NCBI GenBank assembly: GCA_026182355.1
Contig: JAPFBL010000238.1
Span: 62,001 to 126,000, forward strand
From: Hermatobates lingyangjiaoensis
Taxonomy: Eukaryota; Arthropoda; Insecta; Hemiptera; Hermatobatidae
Reading direction: 5' to 3'
DNA: 64,000 nucleotides
Both the position numbers and the translations under genes were made by a program. Positions within the stretch are counted from its first letter, which is position 1, and the number at the start of each line of letters is the position of its first letter. Shown one piece after another: positions 24,011 to 34,650 of this stretch. The notes under the pieces were generated by a model. That model worked only from the letters and a program-made list of their open reading frames with translations, was not told where the DNA came from and made no database searches.

Positions 24011-24547
24011 AATCCTAACATGATTTTATAATGCTAAAAATTCCAGTACTGAAATATGTTTAATGTATTAAGCGGAGGATACCAAGTAAATGCCAACATT
24101 ACATGTATGTAGCTGAAAAGGAAACACATACACACACAAAGGCACACAAAGATATATAAACCCAAGGAGTCTGTAAACAACTCAGATAACTCAATCGGTT
24201 TAACGTTATTCTCTTTTAAACTTACCGTTAAAGCAAAAGTTAAAGTTAACAGTTTGAATTTAAAAAAAGGAGATCTCATTAAAACTTTCCTATGAATTCA
24301 TTCTCATTTTTGCTATACAAAGTTAGTTCCTAAGTTAAAGTATTTAAAAAGGTTACCGAAGAAAGTGAATAGACTCTTGAATAATGTATTAGAAATTGAA
24401 TCTTTAAATATTTTCTTAGTAAAGGGGGTTCTATAAATCATTTTTAAACCCATGATTTAAATTTTTTTTTAAATAAATATACAAAAACGGTTATAAGTTT
24501 TATAATTTATATATAATATGTTTTACTTTTATACTTTTTTATATACA

Positions 24548-25120
24548 GGGTGTCCATAAAGTCCGTGTGCACTTTAAAAAAATTATAACTTTATTTATAT
24601 TTGCGATAGAAATAATCTGTAAAATGGATTTGAAAGAAGTAAATCTATATTTTTTAAGCTTTTATTGAAATTTTATTTAAGTTTCCACATGCGCCCTGTT
24701 GTATTTTAGCAATACAAAGGGTAATACGATTTTGCAGTTCACGAAAAACATTTGCCAATTGATTTATAGTAATGCCTGAAATCACATTAGTTATTCTAGC
24801 TTTCAAATCTTCTAATGAACTAGGTTTGGTTGCATACACAATTGTTTTCACATGTCCCCATAAAAAAAAAATCTAATGGAGTCAAATCTGGCGAACGTGG
24901 AGGCCAATGAAATTGTCCACCCCTTCTGACAAAAAAAAAAGAAAATATTTTTTACTTATCTAAAAATTGTTACGAATTTTATGGTGAAAAATTATTCAAT
25001 AACTTTACTTAAAACTAGATACATGAAACTTTATAACATTTTTTACAGATTATTTCTATCGCAAATATAAATAAAAAGTTATAAATTTGTTAAAGTGCAC
25101 ACGGACTTTATGGACACCCT
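24548..25120. mobile_element. Tc1/mariner-type deletion derivative with about 80-bp inverted ends
   Basis: AGGGTGTCCATAAAGTCCGT then GTGCACTTTAA starts the element, and its inverse ends it. The inverted similarity runs on for about 80 bases to AATAATCTGTAAAA. Flanks are TATA-rich, so the TA duplication is plausible but not unique. The interior contains a transposase C-terminal relic on the minus strand. Confidence 0.8.
24654..24935 (-). pseudogene. Transposase C-terminal relic (Tc1/mariner type)
   Basis: The minus strand reads, with frameshifts, WPPRSPDLTPLDFF (third catalytic acid in the usual 'PRSPDL.PLD.F.W' context), then KTIVYATKPSSLEDLKARIT, then LANVFRELQNRITLCIAKIQ QGA. A missing base in an A-run near 24867 breaks the two parts. 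The first two catalytic acids are absent because the element is internally deleted. Confidence 0.7.
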
Positions 25121-25639
25121 ATATGTTTTTATATTTTATAAACATATGTAATATAAGTTTATAAAGTTTATATATGTTTTATATATTATAATACTTTTTT
25201 AAAGTGTTTTATTAAAAAAAAGTTACACTTCGAACACAAATATCTATTCTTTTATCCAATTCTAGTAAAAGTAAACCTATTAATATAGTCACGGATTATA
25301 AATATGAATTTATTTAACTAATTTCATATATTATGGATAGTGCCAATTAATAAATCATAAAATATATTCAATGGTTTTAGCTGCTGAACTAATATTTAAA
25401 AAAAGTAAGACTGGAAATATGCCTTTCCAGTCGGGTGCATAGCATGTAGAAGGAATTAAAATGTAGAAATAATCATTTTCATAAAAATTTCTTTAAATGA
25501 TGTTATTATAAATGATAATAACTTTTCTAGAAATTACACTATTTTTATTAATATGCAGTTTGAATTAGTAAAAAATTATTTTTTTTCTGAGCTAACCTCA
25601 AGGTTACATTTGTTTTTGCTTATATAATAGTATCTACAT

Positions 25640-25900
25640 CTGTCCCAATATCAGTTGGGATTTTGACTCTGACGAAGGCCGCTTGTTACGATTGAAAGAT
25701 CTTAGTCTTGTTTTCCCATTTCATATTGTGGTTTGATCATTGATTGTTATTTCACGTGTTTATGTGAAATCTTTTTATCGATGAATACCATGCGCGATCA
25801 GTTGGGTTTTTGACTCTGACGAAGACCGCTTGCTACAGTTGGAAGATTTTTAGTCTTGTTTTCCCATTTCATATTGTGGTTTGATCGCTCATAATAGTAT
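25640..25900 (+). mobile_element. PLE terminal repeat, family B, two tandem copies
   Basis: GACTCTGACGAAGGCCGCTT then GTTACGATTGAAAG, and 160 bases later GACTCTGACGAAGACCGCTT then GCTACAGTTGGAAG. Both are followed by CTTGTTTTCCCATTTCATAT. The tandem arrangement contrasts with the inverted pairs seen elsewhere. Confidence 0.7.
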
Positions 25901-26049
25901 CTAAGAGCTAGTCCTTCTTTACAATAATTACAATAAAAAAAGTATATAACTTCTATAGTGATAAACTATAATGATGATGTAAATTTTAACTCGGTATGGT
26001 CACTATTATTCTTTCAGTATGACTGACTGATCAATATTTAACTCGGAAA

Positions 26050-26440
26050 TATTCTAACCTAGTGCAATCAGTTATTATGTGGTATTTACTCATTGTAGGG
26101 TAAAAAGTTAATGAAATTGTCTCCACATATAAAATTTAATGGTATAAACAACGCGTTTCGAACACTTAGTGTTCTTCCTCAGGCATTAACTAAAAAATAC
26201 AATGACACCAGAGAGTTATCTATAGTACAAAGTAATACAATAATATAATACAAAGTAATATAGTATTTTGTACTATATTTACTTTGTACTCTAGATAACT
26301 CTCTGATGACATTGTATTTTTTTGTTAATGCCTGAGGAAGAACACTACGTGTTCGAAACACGTTGTTTATACCATTAAATTTTTATATGTGGAGACCATT
26401 TCATTAGCTTTTTACCCTAGAATGGTTTATTTATAAAAAT
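26050..26440. mobile_element. PLE terminal repeat, family A, inverted pair
   Basis: Left arm minus sense and right arm plus sense both carry CTGAGGAAGAACACTAnGTG then TTCGAAACnCGTTG, with the ATGACACCAGAGAGTTATC centre duplicated in inverted form. Confidence 0.7.
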
Positions 26441-26609
26441 AGGGAGTCGTAGGCATTGGTAAAGGAAATTTCGAATTCGTTGCTAACTCCGATACACGAG
26501 TTATTCATGAAGAAGACATCAAAACCGTAAGAATACGCATAGCGTAAACGAAGCCATAAATAATCGTAAAAACAAAGAAAAAGGTGTTGTTTAATAATTC
26601 TAAGGTAAG

Positions 26610-26985
26610 GAAATCAGTTATTATGTGGTATTTACTCATTGTAGGGTAAAAAGCTAATGAAATAGTCTCCACATATGCAAGTTAAATAGTCTAAACTATT
26701 AACCAAGCTATTGGGTTAGTTTCACTGACGTTAGTAATATTAGAACTATTAGTAATGATGTCTGTCATACCTCGTAAAGTTTCTGTAGATCAAGACCGGT
26801 TTCGGGTCCGTCTGGATCCCATCTTCAAGAGTAACTGACAGTATTTTTTTTTCAGTCAATTGCTCTTGAAGATGGGAACCAGACTGACCCGAAACCGGTC
26901 GAGTTCAACAGAAACTTTACTTTGGTATGACAGACATTATTACCAATAATTCTAATATTAAGTAAGAGTTCAAAACGTGTTGTTT
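26610..26985. mobile_element. PLE terminal repeats: family A flank and family K hairpin
   Basis: A family-A outer flank (26610-26690) is interrupted by a family-K inverted pair. The minus-sense left arm has CTTGAAGATGGGATCCAGAC then GGACCCGAAACCGGTC, and the right arm has CTTGAAGATGGGAACCAGAC then TGACCCGAAACCGGTC. Outer ends read TATGACAGACATTATTA and its inverse. A short family-A tail (AAAACGTGTTGTTTAAAC) follows at 26962, so K inserted into A. Confidence 0.65.
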
Positions 26986-27180
26986 AAACTATTAAATTTG
27001 TATATGAATCTTTAGAAATTTAATCTTTAAATAATTGCTTAGTAAAGGGGGGTTCTATAAATAATTTTTAAACCGATGATTTACAATCCTTTTTTTTAAT
27101 TTTTTTTAAAATAAGTATAAAAAACAGTTATAAGTTTTTAATATGTTTTATTAAAAAAAAAGTTAAACTTTGAAAACAAA

Positions 27181-28511
27181 TCTATACATATATTTTCGTA
27201 GTGTCTTGTTTATATATCTGTTTGTTCTCTATAGAAATCAAAACTACTGGACCAATTGGGCTGAAACTTGGCATGGGAGGTCTTTGGGGGTAAATGAACA
27301 AAACTAAGGGGGTACCAGAGGCAATCCCCCAAGTTATGGTGCAATAACTTCTAATTATGGTGAAATACCAGATGAAAATGGTGCAATTCTTTGAAAAATA
27401 AAAATAAAATAAGAACAATGTTTAGACTAAATTTGGAAAGGTATATAAAGGACATTTCAATTTACAAAAGTAACAGTATTAATTTTGTTTACAGTAAGTG
27501 TACATCTCTGTTTTGTTTAGTGATTTAAAGAAAAAAGTACTTACAATCCAGTTATGAAGATCTAAACCATTATCAAAACTGGCTCTGTGAGAGAGCAATT
27601 CTAGCGCCTAAAAATGTTACAGTCAATTCAATCAATTTTGAATTGTTGAAAAGGATTCCTGGAACTCTGCACACCTATAAATCCATAGATGCAGTTACAG
27701 ATGAATCTGAGGCCGTTCAATATCCTATTGAATTCTTAAATTCTTTAGATCCCTCTGGTACTCCACAACACAAACTAGACCTGAAAGTGGGAGCTCCAAT
27801 TATGCTCTTGAGAAATTTGGATCCTCCAAGACTCTGCAATGGTACTAGATTAGTTGTGAAGATATTACCCCATGTGATTGAAGCTACAATTCTAACAGGA
27901 TATGTTAAAAGGCAGGATGTCTTTATCCCAAGAATTCCAGTCATTCCAACAGATGTTCCGTTCAATTTCAAGCGTCTACAATTTCCCGTCAAACTAAGTT
28001 TCGCAATGTCCATTAACAAATCGCAAGGACAAACTCTTTCAGTTGCTGGCTTGCATCTGCTTGAACCATGTTTCTCTCATGGACAGTTATATGTAGGATG
28101 TTCAAGAGTTGGCAGTTCCAAAAATTTATACATCCTTGCACCAGAAGATAAGACAAAAAATGTTGTTTATCATGAAGTACTCTGATATGTTTATTATGAT
28201 TTGAAAATATGTTTATTAGAATTTGTAAATTCTTCCTTCTTAAAGCTCAAACCTAAACCTGACAAAAATTAAATGTTTTTTGTATCAGAATTTTATTAAA
28301 CCTCAATAATGGAATGTGTCTCTGTTTATAAGAAACTTAATTTGTTAACATGTTATGAAGTTTTGTTTTGTTAGAAAATATGTTGTACTGTTATAGAATT
28401 TCTGATAGAAATATATACTTAGAAGTTTAGATTCTTTGCTTCATTCAATATTTAGCCATAATTTCATTATTTTCTTATTTTGTCCCGGGCAACGCCGGGT
28501 AGTTCTGCTAG
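27181..28511 (+). mobile_element. Helitron, internally truncated, both ends present
   Basis: The left end begins TCTATACATATATTTTCG directly after an A. The right end has a CCCGG-GCAACG-CCGGG hairpin, 7 bases, then CTGCTAG directly before a T. TC start, 3' hairpin, CTAG end and insertion between A and T are the Helitron hallmarks. At 1.33 kb it has lost the Rep domain and most of the helicase. Confidence 0.9.
27567..28185 (+). pseudogene. Helitron Pif1-like helicase, C-terminal part
   Basis: The frame is open from 27567 ([16 protein letters not shown], the usual Helitron lead into this segment) to the stop at 28183. Visible motifs are [20 protein letters not shown], then [15 protein letters not shown] (helicase motif V region) and [18 protein letters not shown] (motif VI region with its arginine). 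In intact Helitrons this domain unwinds the donor strand during rolling-circle transposition. The Walker A and B motifs and the Rep nuclease are absent upstream. The remaining 206 codons have no stop, so the truncation is fairly young. Confidence 0.88.
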
Positions 28512-28589
28512 TATCTATATATTTGGAGATTATTTTATTAGCTTTTTACACTACCATAGTTTAACATGAACATTAACAACGTGCACGTA

Positions 28590-28642
28590 CACACACACAC
28601 ACACTCACAGACACAATAACACAAGAAAGAGAGAAAGTAAAC

Positions 28643-28697
<55 letters not shown>

Positions 28698-28700
28698 AAC
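28590..28700 (+). repeat. CA and GA microsatellites
   Basis: CACACACA at about 28591-28604 and a GA run at about 28644-28694, with further GA runs nearby. Confidence 0.9.
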
Positions 28701-28977
28701 TAGTGAGAGAGTGTGTGTGAAATGATTATAAAAAGAAATATGTATTTGGCTCCTGAAGACGTAAGATCATTAATTCCTGGAAACAACAGGATAGAAATTT
28801 TTTTTATATGACTAAAGCTTTTCGTTTACGAGAATTTATAAATTTAAATTTATTGAATAAAAATTTGACAATAAACTCGTAAAATAAAAACAACGTCCAA
28901 TCACCGGAAGAAATTAGAAAAAAATACAAGGATCTTTCAACTGTAACAAGCGGTTGGAATATGTTAGTCTTTTTTTT

Positions 28978-29046
28978 TTATACACACACACACACCACAC
29001 GCACACACATAAACACACGCACACGCACGCACACACACACACACAC
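28978..29046 (+). repeat. CA microsatellite
   Basis: Imperfect (CA)n with interspersed CGCA units. Confidence 0.85.
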
Positions 29047-29049
29047 AAA

Positions 29050-30040
29050 ATAACACAAGAAAAGTTGTCGTTTTTAGTAGGCACTAATTTATTTATGGAT
29101 ACTGAAGTATTACTAGTAATTAATTAATCTAAGTTTTTTTTTTGTAAAGTTAATTTTGTTCTTGCTTACAGCAGAAGTGAATACATGATGCTCATAACTG
29201 GATGGTAACTAAGTTATTAAGTTCTTGTATCAAGTAGTAAGCGCTCCTGCTTCCGTCAACCCCTCCCACCCCCCCCCCCCCCCACCCCACTCCAGACCTC
29301 ATTCAATTAAGCCCTTCCATTGGATAGGAAATTCAATTCTAGATTATGGATAGTAATTTGGGACCGTTGATAATTACTTAAGGTGTTTTCGCAAAGTGAG
29401 GCTAACTGAGATCTAACCCTAACCTCTATCAACCAGCACAGCCAACTAATTTCCTATTTCAGATACTATTGAAAACTTAGTCATACCAACTGGACTAAAA
29501 CATAAAACTGAAAAAAATAACATTCAATATAATTCATTTTTTTTTTGTAATTATAGCAGTAAAAAATATTTTTAACTTATATGTTTGATATAATATATAT
29601 ATATATATGTTTATGATATATATGTTTGATTTTCAAATATTTATCATCGAAATATTAGGTATTAATTCATTTGAACAAATAAATCAATAAAGATAATTAG
29701 TTAAAAGTATGCATTTAATTAATTAAATAATCGGTAACTTTAAAATGAAATTTAAAAAGACCAAATATTTTGAATCTATTTAAGAAATTTTTTATTACAA
29801 ATTATTTCACTATATTTTAATGGATGCTAAAGAAAATTGAAAATGTGGAAATATTTTTAAATATTTATATTAAAATGGTAAAATTACGTAAAAAAATTGA
29901 TCATTTAATGGTCACATTTATAGGGTTATAAATGTAAAAACTATTAAGTCGGTGTTAAAACACCAATAAATTTTATTTTTTAAAATGAACTTTATAGACT
30001 TAATAGATTGAAAAAGCCCTATATTTATATGTATATATAC
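29050..30040. other. No supported feature
   Basis: AT-rich DNA with a 15-base C run at 29269-29283 and a short TA tract near 29592. Confidence 0.4.
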
Positions 30041-30330
30041 GAGTACAAAATTCAAGAAGAGTAACACACAGAGTAAGGAAACACACTTACAGACTCAAAT
30101 TTTCGGGTGATCCGTCTTCAGGAGAAAAGAGAAGGAGAGACCAAGAACGTTGTAGACACAATGGCAAGTAACACTATATATATGTATATCAATGTTCAAA
30201 CCACAATACGAAATGGGAAAAAAAGTCCAAGGTCTTTCAACCGTAACAAGCGGTCTTCATCAGAGTCAAAAACCCAACACTCAGTGGGCATTGATTGTTG
30301 TTTCACGTGTTTATTGTTAAATCTTGTTAT
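30040..30330 (-). mobile_element. PLE terminal repeats: family I then family B
   Basis: Minus sense at 30095-30130: TCTCCTGAAGACGGATCACC then CGAAAATTTGAGTCTGTAAG. Beyond a TATATA tract, a minus-sense family B copy (TGACTCTGATGAAGACCGCT then TGTTACGGTTGAAAGA) follows at 30195-30330. Confidence 0.65.
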
Positions 30331-30539
30331 ATTTGTATATATATACATACATCAAATAAAAAAAAAATACTAATCTTGTTATGGTACATTGTTAACCAAA
30401 TATATTGTTCACTTTATTTGTTTAAAATTCTTATTCTTATCTCTTAGTTCTTATTTATTAAATAAATCAAATCACAATTATTGTGATATTCAACATGGAA
30501 TATTGTTGTTCCATTCTATTTAACGGTCCATAGGTTTGT

Positions 30540-30687
30540 TATGTTTATATAACAAGATTTCACAATAACACGTGAAACAACTATCAATGTCCACTGAGTG
30601 TTGGGTTTTTGACTCTGACGAAGACCGCTTGTTACGGTTGAAAGACCTTGGCCTTTTTTTCCCCATTTCTTATTGTGGTTTGAACAT

Positions 30688-30735
<48 letters not shown>
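30540..30735 (+). mobile_element. PLE terminal repeat, family B, with TA tract
   Basis: GACTCTGACGAAGACCGCTT then GTTACGGTTGAAAGACCTTG, preceded by the CACGTGAAACAACTATCAAT outer end and followed by a TA tract of about 50 bases. Confidence 0.7.
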
Positions 30736-30739
<4 letters not shown>

Positions 30740-30744
<5 letters not shown>

Positions 30745-31110
30745 TACAAAACTAAAGTTTATCGGGACTCGGTCAGTTCTTCAGGTTCAAAATAAACTCT
30801 CATTGCCAACATTTTGGTTTTTATTTAAAACCTTTTTCATAGGCAGAAGTATAAATTTTGAAACACAAAAACTAAGTATTACATTACAAATTATTTTACA
30901 AAGAAAAATAGTCTGTGGATTTGAACAACAACTGTAGTTTGAATGAACACGTGACACTTAGTTTTTCTGTTTCAAAATTTATACTTATGCCTATGAAAAA
31001 AGGTTTTAAATAAAAACTGAAACGATGGCAATGAGAGTTTAATTTCAACCTGAAGAACTGACCAAGTCTGGATAAACTTTAGTTTTGTTTCTAGTCCACG
31101 GTCGATACTT
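30740..31110. mobile_element. PLE terminal repeat, family H, inverted pair
   Basis: Left arm (minus sense) and right arm share CTATGAAAAAGGTTTTAAAT AAAAACnGAAACnnTGGCAA TGAGAG and the CTGAAGAACTGACC end. The arms meet near 30950. The same family terminates the GIY-YIG-encoding copy at 31157-32400, which identifies it as PLE. Confidence 0.75.
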
Positions 31111-31123
31111 TTATCACTGTTTA

Positions 31124-31155
<32 letters not shown>

Positions 31156-31156
31156 A

Positions 31157-32032
31157 ATATTTAATATATTTAATTCTTTTCATAATCGTCTACAATTCAC
31201 TTGTGAAGTAGAGAAAGATGGAAATCTGCCATTCTTAGATGTGAAAGTTATAAGAGGTGAAAATGGCAATATCTTAACGGATTGGTTTAAAAAACCTACC
31301 AGTGCTGCAAGAATCCTGAACTACCATTCTTCTCATGCTATAAACCAAAAATTAAATTGCGTCCAAAATTTGGTTTAAAAAGTTATTGAAATAAGTAGTC
31401 CATGTTTTCTAAATGAAAATAAGAAAAGGGTGAAATTATTGTTACAGAAAAATTGTTATCCGAAGAACTTAGTTGAACGATATTGGTTAAGATATTTAAG
31501 ACAGCAACCAGCACATTCAAATGAAGATCATGCTGAACTGGAAGTTATAAATAGGAAGTATTTCAAATTTCCTTATGTTGAGGGCTTATCACAATCAATT
31601 AGAAAAGTGTTCAAACGAAACGTACCTGAAGTTACACTGGCATTTTATAATAAAAGAAAAAATAAATCTTTATTTTCAAATTTGAAAGAAAAAATACCGA
31701 AGGAGTTACAAAGTAACCTCATTTATGCCATCAAATGTAAAGACTGTGACAAGTGTTACTATGGTGAAACTAGTCGTTTTCTCAAAGAAAGGTTGTACCA
31801 ACATAATTATTCCATAAGAACAAATAAAAGTAACGCAACAGCCTTAGCCGGGAATGCAATAAACGAAGGTCACACGTTCGATTTTGAAGATACAACTATA
31901 ATAGAAAAAGAAAAAGATGAGCAAAGAAGGAAGACACTTGAGATGTTATATATTAAAAAGGATCTAAGTTCGATTAATCATAGAAGTGATATTACTAATT
32001 TAAGTAATATTTATTCTGGAGTGTTGTGCTGA
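31157..32032 (+). pseudogene. PLE reverse-transcriptase thumb and GIY-YIG endonuclease
   Basis: The frame reads FNSFHNRLQFTCEVEKDGNL then PFLDVKVIRGENGNILTDWF KKPTS, typical of PLE proteins just after the RT active site, and then meets a single in-frame TAA (about 31375). It continues without interruption to 32030. The C-terminal part holds LIYAIKCKDCDKCYYGETSR FLKERLYQH, that is a variant GIY-YIG: 'LIY' in place of GIY/GVY, then YYG, with the conserved Arg in SRFLKERL. A zinc-like C-x2-C pair precedes the YYG. In intact elements this nuclease nicks the target to prime reverse transcription. 5' truncation and the stop make this copy inactive. Confidence 0.85.
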
Positions 32033-32400
32033 GGTTTAGTGAAATTTGATTTATTTAGTTCCCTTGAGTGAACAGTGTTGAGGTTATTTGTAATGTTATC
32101 TTATTAGTCTAGTCGAAGGTTTTGTCCGGCTAACATTGTTGTTCCTTTAAATAATGTAAATTTCATTTTCTTAGTTAAAAAATTCTTACTTCTGTAAGTA
32201 ATATTGTTTTATGTATCTCTGAAATATTTCTGCTTGTAATATTCATGAGTTGTAACAATCCATTTTCATATTGTGTATATGTTTGATGTTGATATGTGAT
32301 TTCTTATTATCCTTTGTTTGTAGGCCTATGAAAAAGGTTTTAAATAAAACCGAAACGTTGGCAACGAGAGTTTGATTTTTTATCCTGGAAAATTGACCGA
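31157..32400 (+). mobile_element. Penelope-like element, 5'-truncated, with 3' terminal repeat
   Basis: The copy starts directly after a TA tract (31122-31153) inside the reverse-transcriptase thumb, encodes the GIY-YIG region, and ends with family-H terminal sequence (GGCCTATGAAAAAGGTTTTA then AATAAAACCGAAACGTTGGC) at about 32320-32400, beside another TA region. It links family-H ends to a PLE coding region. Confidence 0.85.
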
Positions 32401-32421
32401 ACCCCGATTAGAGAACACACC

Positions 32422-32454
<33 letters not shown>

Positions 32455-32456
<2 letters not shown>

Positions 32457-32560
32457 GTGCTCTTGGTTTCCCTCTCTTATCTCTCCTGAAGACGGTTCAA
32501 ACCGAAAATTAGAGACTGTAAGTGTGTTCTTTTGATTTCTCTATGTTTCTTTGTCTATAT
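32455..32560 (+). mobile_element. PLE terminal repeat, family C
   Basis: TCTCCTGAAGACGGTTCAAA then CCGAAAATTAGAGACTGTAA G. The hairpin GGTTcaaACC lies between CTGAAGA and GAAA, and the outer TCTC can pair with GAGA. It recurs at 52640-52740 and 54500-54600 (both minus sense). Confidence 0.65.
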
Positions 32561-32569
32561 TGAACTATA

Positions 32570-32710
32570 TAAATAAAAGATTTCACATAAACAAGTGAAA
32601 TAACAATCAATGATCAAACCACAATAAGAAAATGGGAAAGCAAGACTAAGATCTTTCAACCGTAACAAGCGGTCTTCGTCAGAGTCAAAAACCCAACTGA
32701 TAGTCTAGTC
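32570..32710 (-). mobile_element. PLE terminal repeat, family B
   Basis: Minus sense: TGACTCTGACGAAGACCGCT then TGTTACGGTTGAAAGATCTT. It ends at a TATATA tract that separates it from the inverted N-terminal modules at 32722-33110. Confidence 0.7.
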
Positions 32711-32721
32711 TATATATATAT

Positions 32722-33110
32722 ATATCATTAAAATTAACCGCAGTCTCGGCATTCACGATCTTAAGACTGAGAGAGTCGATCCTACGAACTAACCTCCTGC
32801 TAACAGGGTTCAACTGGAAAAGGAGTTGGCCAAGTGACATGTTAAATTAAAATCGATGACTCATGCTTAGTCATTGCTATAAATAGATTAAAAGGATAGT
32901 ACAGGTTAATATATAGAGAAGGTCAAAGGTCAATAATGACCAACTAATAATCACTTGGCCAACTCCTTTTCCAGTTGAACCCTGTTAGCAACGTTAGTTC
33001 GTAGGATCGAATCTCTCAGTCTTAAGATCGTGAATGCCGAGACTGCGGTTAATTTTAATGATACTTGTTTAAAAGAGGATCTGCTGCCTATTTATACCAA
33101 TATATATATA
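32722..33110. pseudogene. PLE N-terminal coding modules, head-to-head inverted pair
   Basis: About 113-base arms (32722-32838 and 32951-33063) are inverted copies. The right arm reads, on the plus strand, LVRRIESLSLKIVNAETAVN-like codons (with an indel) then FNDTCLKEDLLPIYTNI and passes into a TA tract. Both arms are close to the copy at 8375-8525, including the adjoining GTCATTGCTATTAATAGATT-type flank. Coding only by descent. Confidence 0.7.
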
Positions 33111-33343
33111 TATATAGGGTTATTATAAAGTTCATTTTAAAATTTGACTCGTATTCTATCGCATTATAGAGGGTACAATGAAAAGTACGATCAAAGTAAG
33201 TTGTTCAATATATCTGCTTATAATAATCAAGAGTAAGTATTTAGGAAAAGTCATCCTCAGTATGAGAATCAAGCAGGTGATGAGGATTGTGTTCTCAGAA
33301 ATAGGTGCTAAATAACAAAAGAACCACTATCTGTCCTTCATAA

Positions 33344-33667
33344 GTTAGGTTAGGTTAGGTTGCAGTGGTAGTCCCATAAGGGAACACACTTAGACCGAGT
33401 ATTGGCCCTTTGTGATACCACACAATAAAGATTGATGCTACAATGGGAGTCCGAAATTTTGCCTAACTGAAATGTATTTGGAGTAGGGATCTTTAACGAG
33501 TACCTGATATCGTACAGGCTCGGGACCGACGGTTTAACATCCTCCGATGGACTACGTCCTCAGATTTATTCACCTCCTGCATGAATAAATCGAGGGTCAG
33601 GTGGGGATCGAACTCCGGTACCCTCAGTTCAGAGGCGAGTACGTTAACCACTGAGCTAACCTGGCTC
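33344..33667 (-). mobile_element. tRNA-derived SINE with AACCT-repeat tail
   Basis: On the minus strand the head (33667-33594) reads AGCCAGGTTAGCTCAGTGGT TA ... GGAGTTCGATCCCC, containing RNA polymerase III A-box (TTAGCTCAGTGG) and B-box (GTTCGATCC) sequences in tRNA spacing. The element ends in AACCTAACCTAACCTAACTT. A 17-base duplication, CTATCTGTnCTTCATAA, flanks it (33327-33343 and 33668-33684, one mismatch), so ends and orientation are certain. It is not a functional tRNA gene because the acceptor stem does not close. Confidence 0.85.
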
Positions 33668-33753
33668 CTATCTGTGCTTCATAACACGGAAGGCGACTAC
33701 AAAAATCAATAGCCACCAATTATCACATAACCTTAACCAGTGAGGTCGATTTA

Positions 33754-34650
33754 CGAGGTGTGTAAATAAAGTAGTGAGACTGGCAACGTCGCTTTCGATC
33801 TGGCAACGCTGGAGACGCGTGGCCTTGAGTAGCGTCAGGTGCACGTGTGATGCGCCTCCAGTATGAATCTGAACTCGCCACAGTCATTTGTTTGTCCGTA
33901 GCGTTGGTTTTCGTGAAATAGTTTTTTCTTGAGCGTTTTAAAAATGAGTGACCTCATTGCGGTGTGCAATCAAATTTTGCTTCAGACTTGGACATAATGC
34001 AACCGAAACTTTTGAAAAACTTCAGGAGGTCTATGGAGAACGTGTTTTATCAAGGGCACAGGTTTTTCGGTGGTTTAAGGAATTTTCAGAAGGAAGAGAG
34101 TCGATTGAAGATGAACCACGAAGCGGAAGGCCTTCAAGTGCAAACACCGATGAAAATGTCAACAGAGTACGGAACCTTGTGCGTTCAGATTGACGCTTGA
34201 CAGTCGACAGACAGACAGACTTCGAAAAAGAGTCCTTCGTGTGCGGCCAAACATCAAAGACAAGTGGGTGTTGCATCACGACAACGCGCCCTGTCACACT
34301 GCCATCTCAATAAACGAGTTTTTGGCCAGTAAAAACATTCCTGTTGCTCCTCAGCCTCCTTATTCACCAGACTTGAGTCCTTGTGACTTTTTCCTCTTCC
34401 CGAGATTGAAAAATCACCTCAAGGGAACTCATTTCGGGACACTACAAAACATACAAACTGCTGTAACCGACCAGCTGAAGGCCATTCCAGAATCCGAGTT
34501 CCAGCAATGCTACAATGATTGGAAGGACCGTCTCCAGCGCTGTGTGGCTTCCGAAGGGAACTATTTTGAAGGTGACAATATCACATTGTAATTATATTTG
34601 AATAGAAAATTTAAAAAAAATCAGTCTCACTACTTTATTTACACGCCTCG
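33754..34650 (+). mobile_element. mariner element with intact inverted ends, internally deleted
   Basis: The first 29 bases (CGAGGTGTGTAAATAAAGTA GTGAGACTG) match the inverse of the last with a single difference, and TA flanks both sides. At 897 bp it is about 0.4 kb shorter than a full mariner. Confidence 0.92.
33948..34591 (+). pseudogene. mariner transposase, N- and C-terminal parts joined by a deletion
   Basis: Part one (33948-34193) is the paired helix-turn-helix DNA-binding region: CAIKFCFRLGHNATETFEKL, then VFRWFKEFSEGRESIEDEPR SGRP. Part two (from about 34215, another frame) has VLHHDNAPCHTA and YSPDLSPCDFFLFPRLKNHL, the second and third catalytic acids with exactly 34 residues between them (the mariner D34D spacing), and the usual YFEGD end. 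The segment with the first catalytic Asp is deleted at a GACAGACAGACAGAC stretch near 34205. The ATG at 33944 is one base out of frame with the protein. The copy is inactive, though its ends could still be mobilised in trans. Confidence 0.92.

Noticed and set aside
33594..33667. A tRNA gene on the minus strand
   Set aside because: A and B boxes are present, but the acceptor stem does not close and the sequence continues into a SINE body with a 17-base target duplication.
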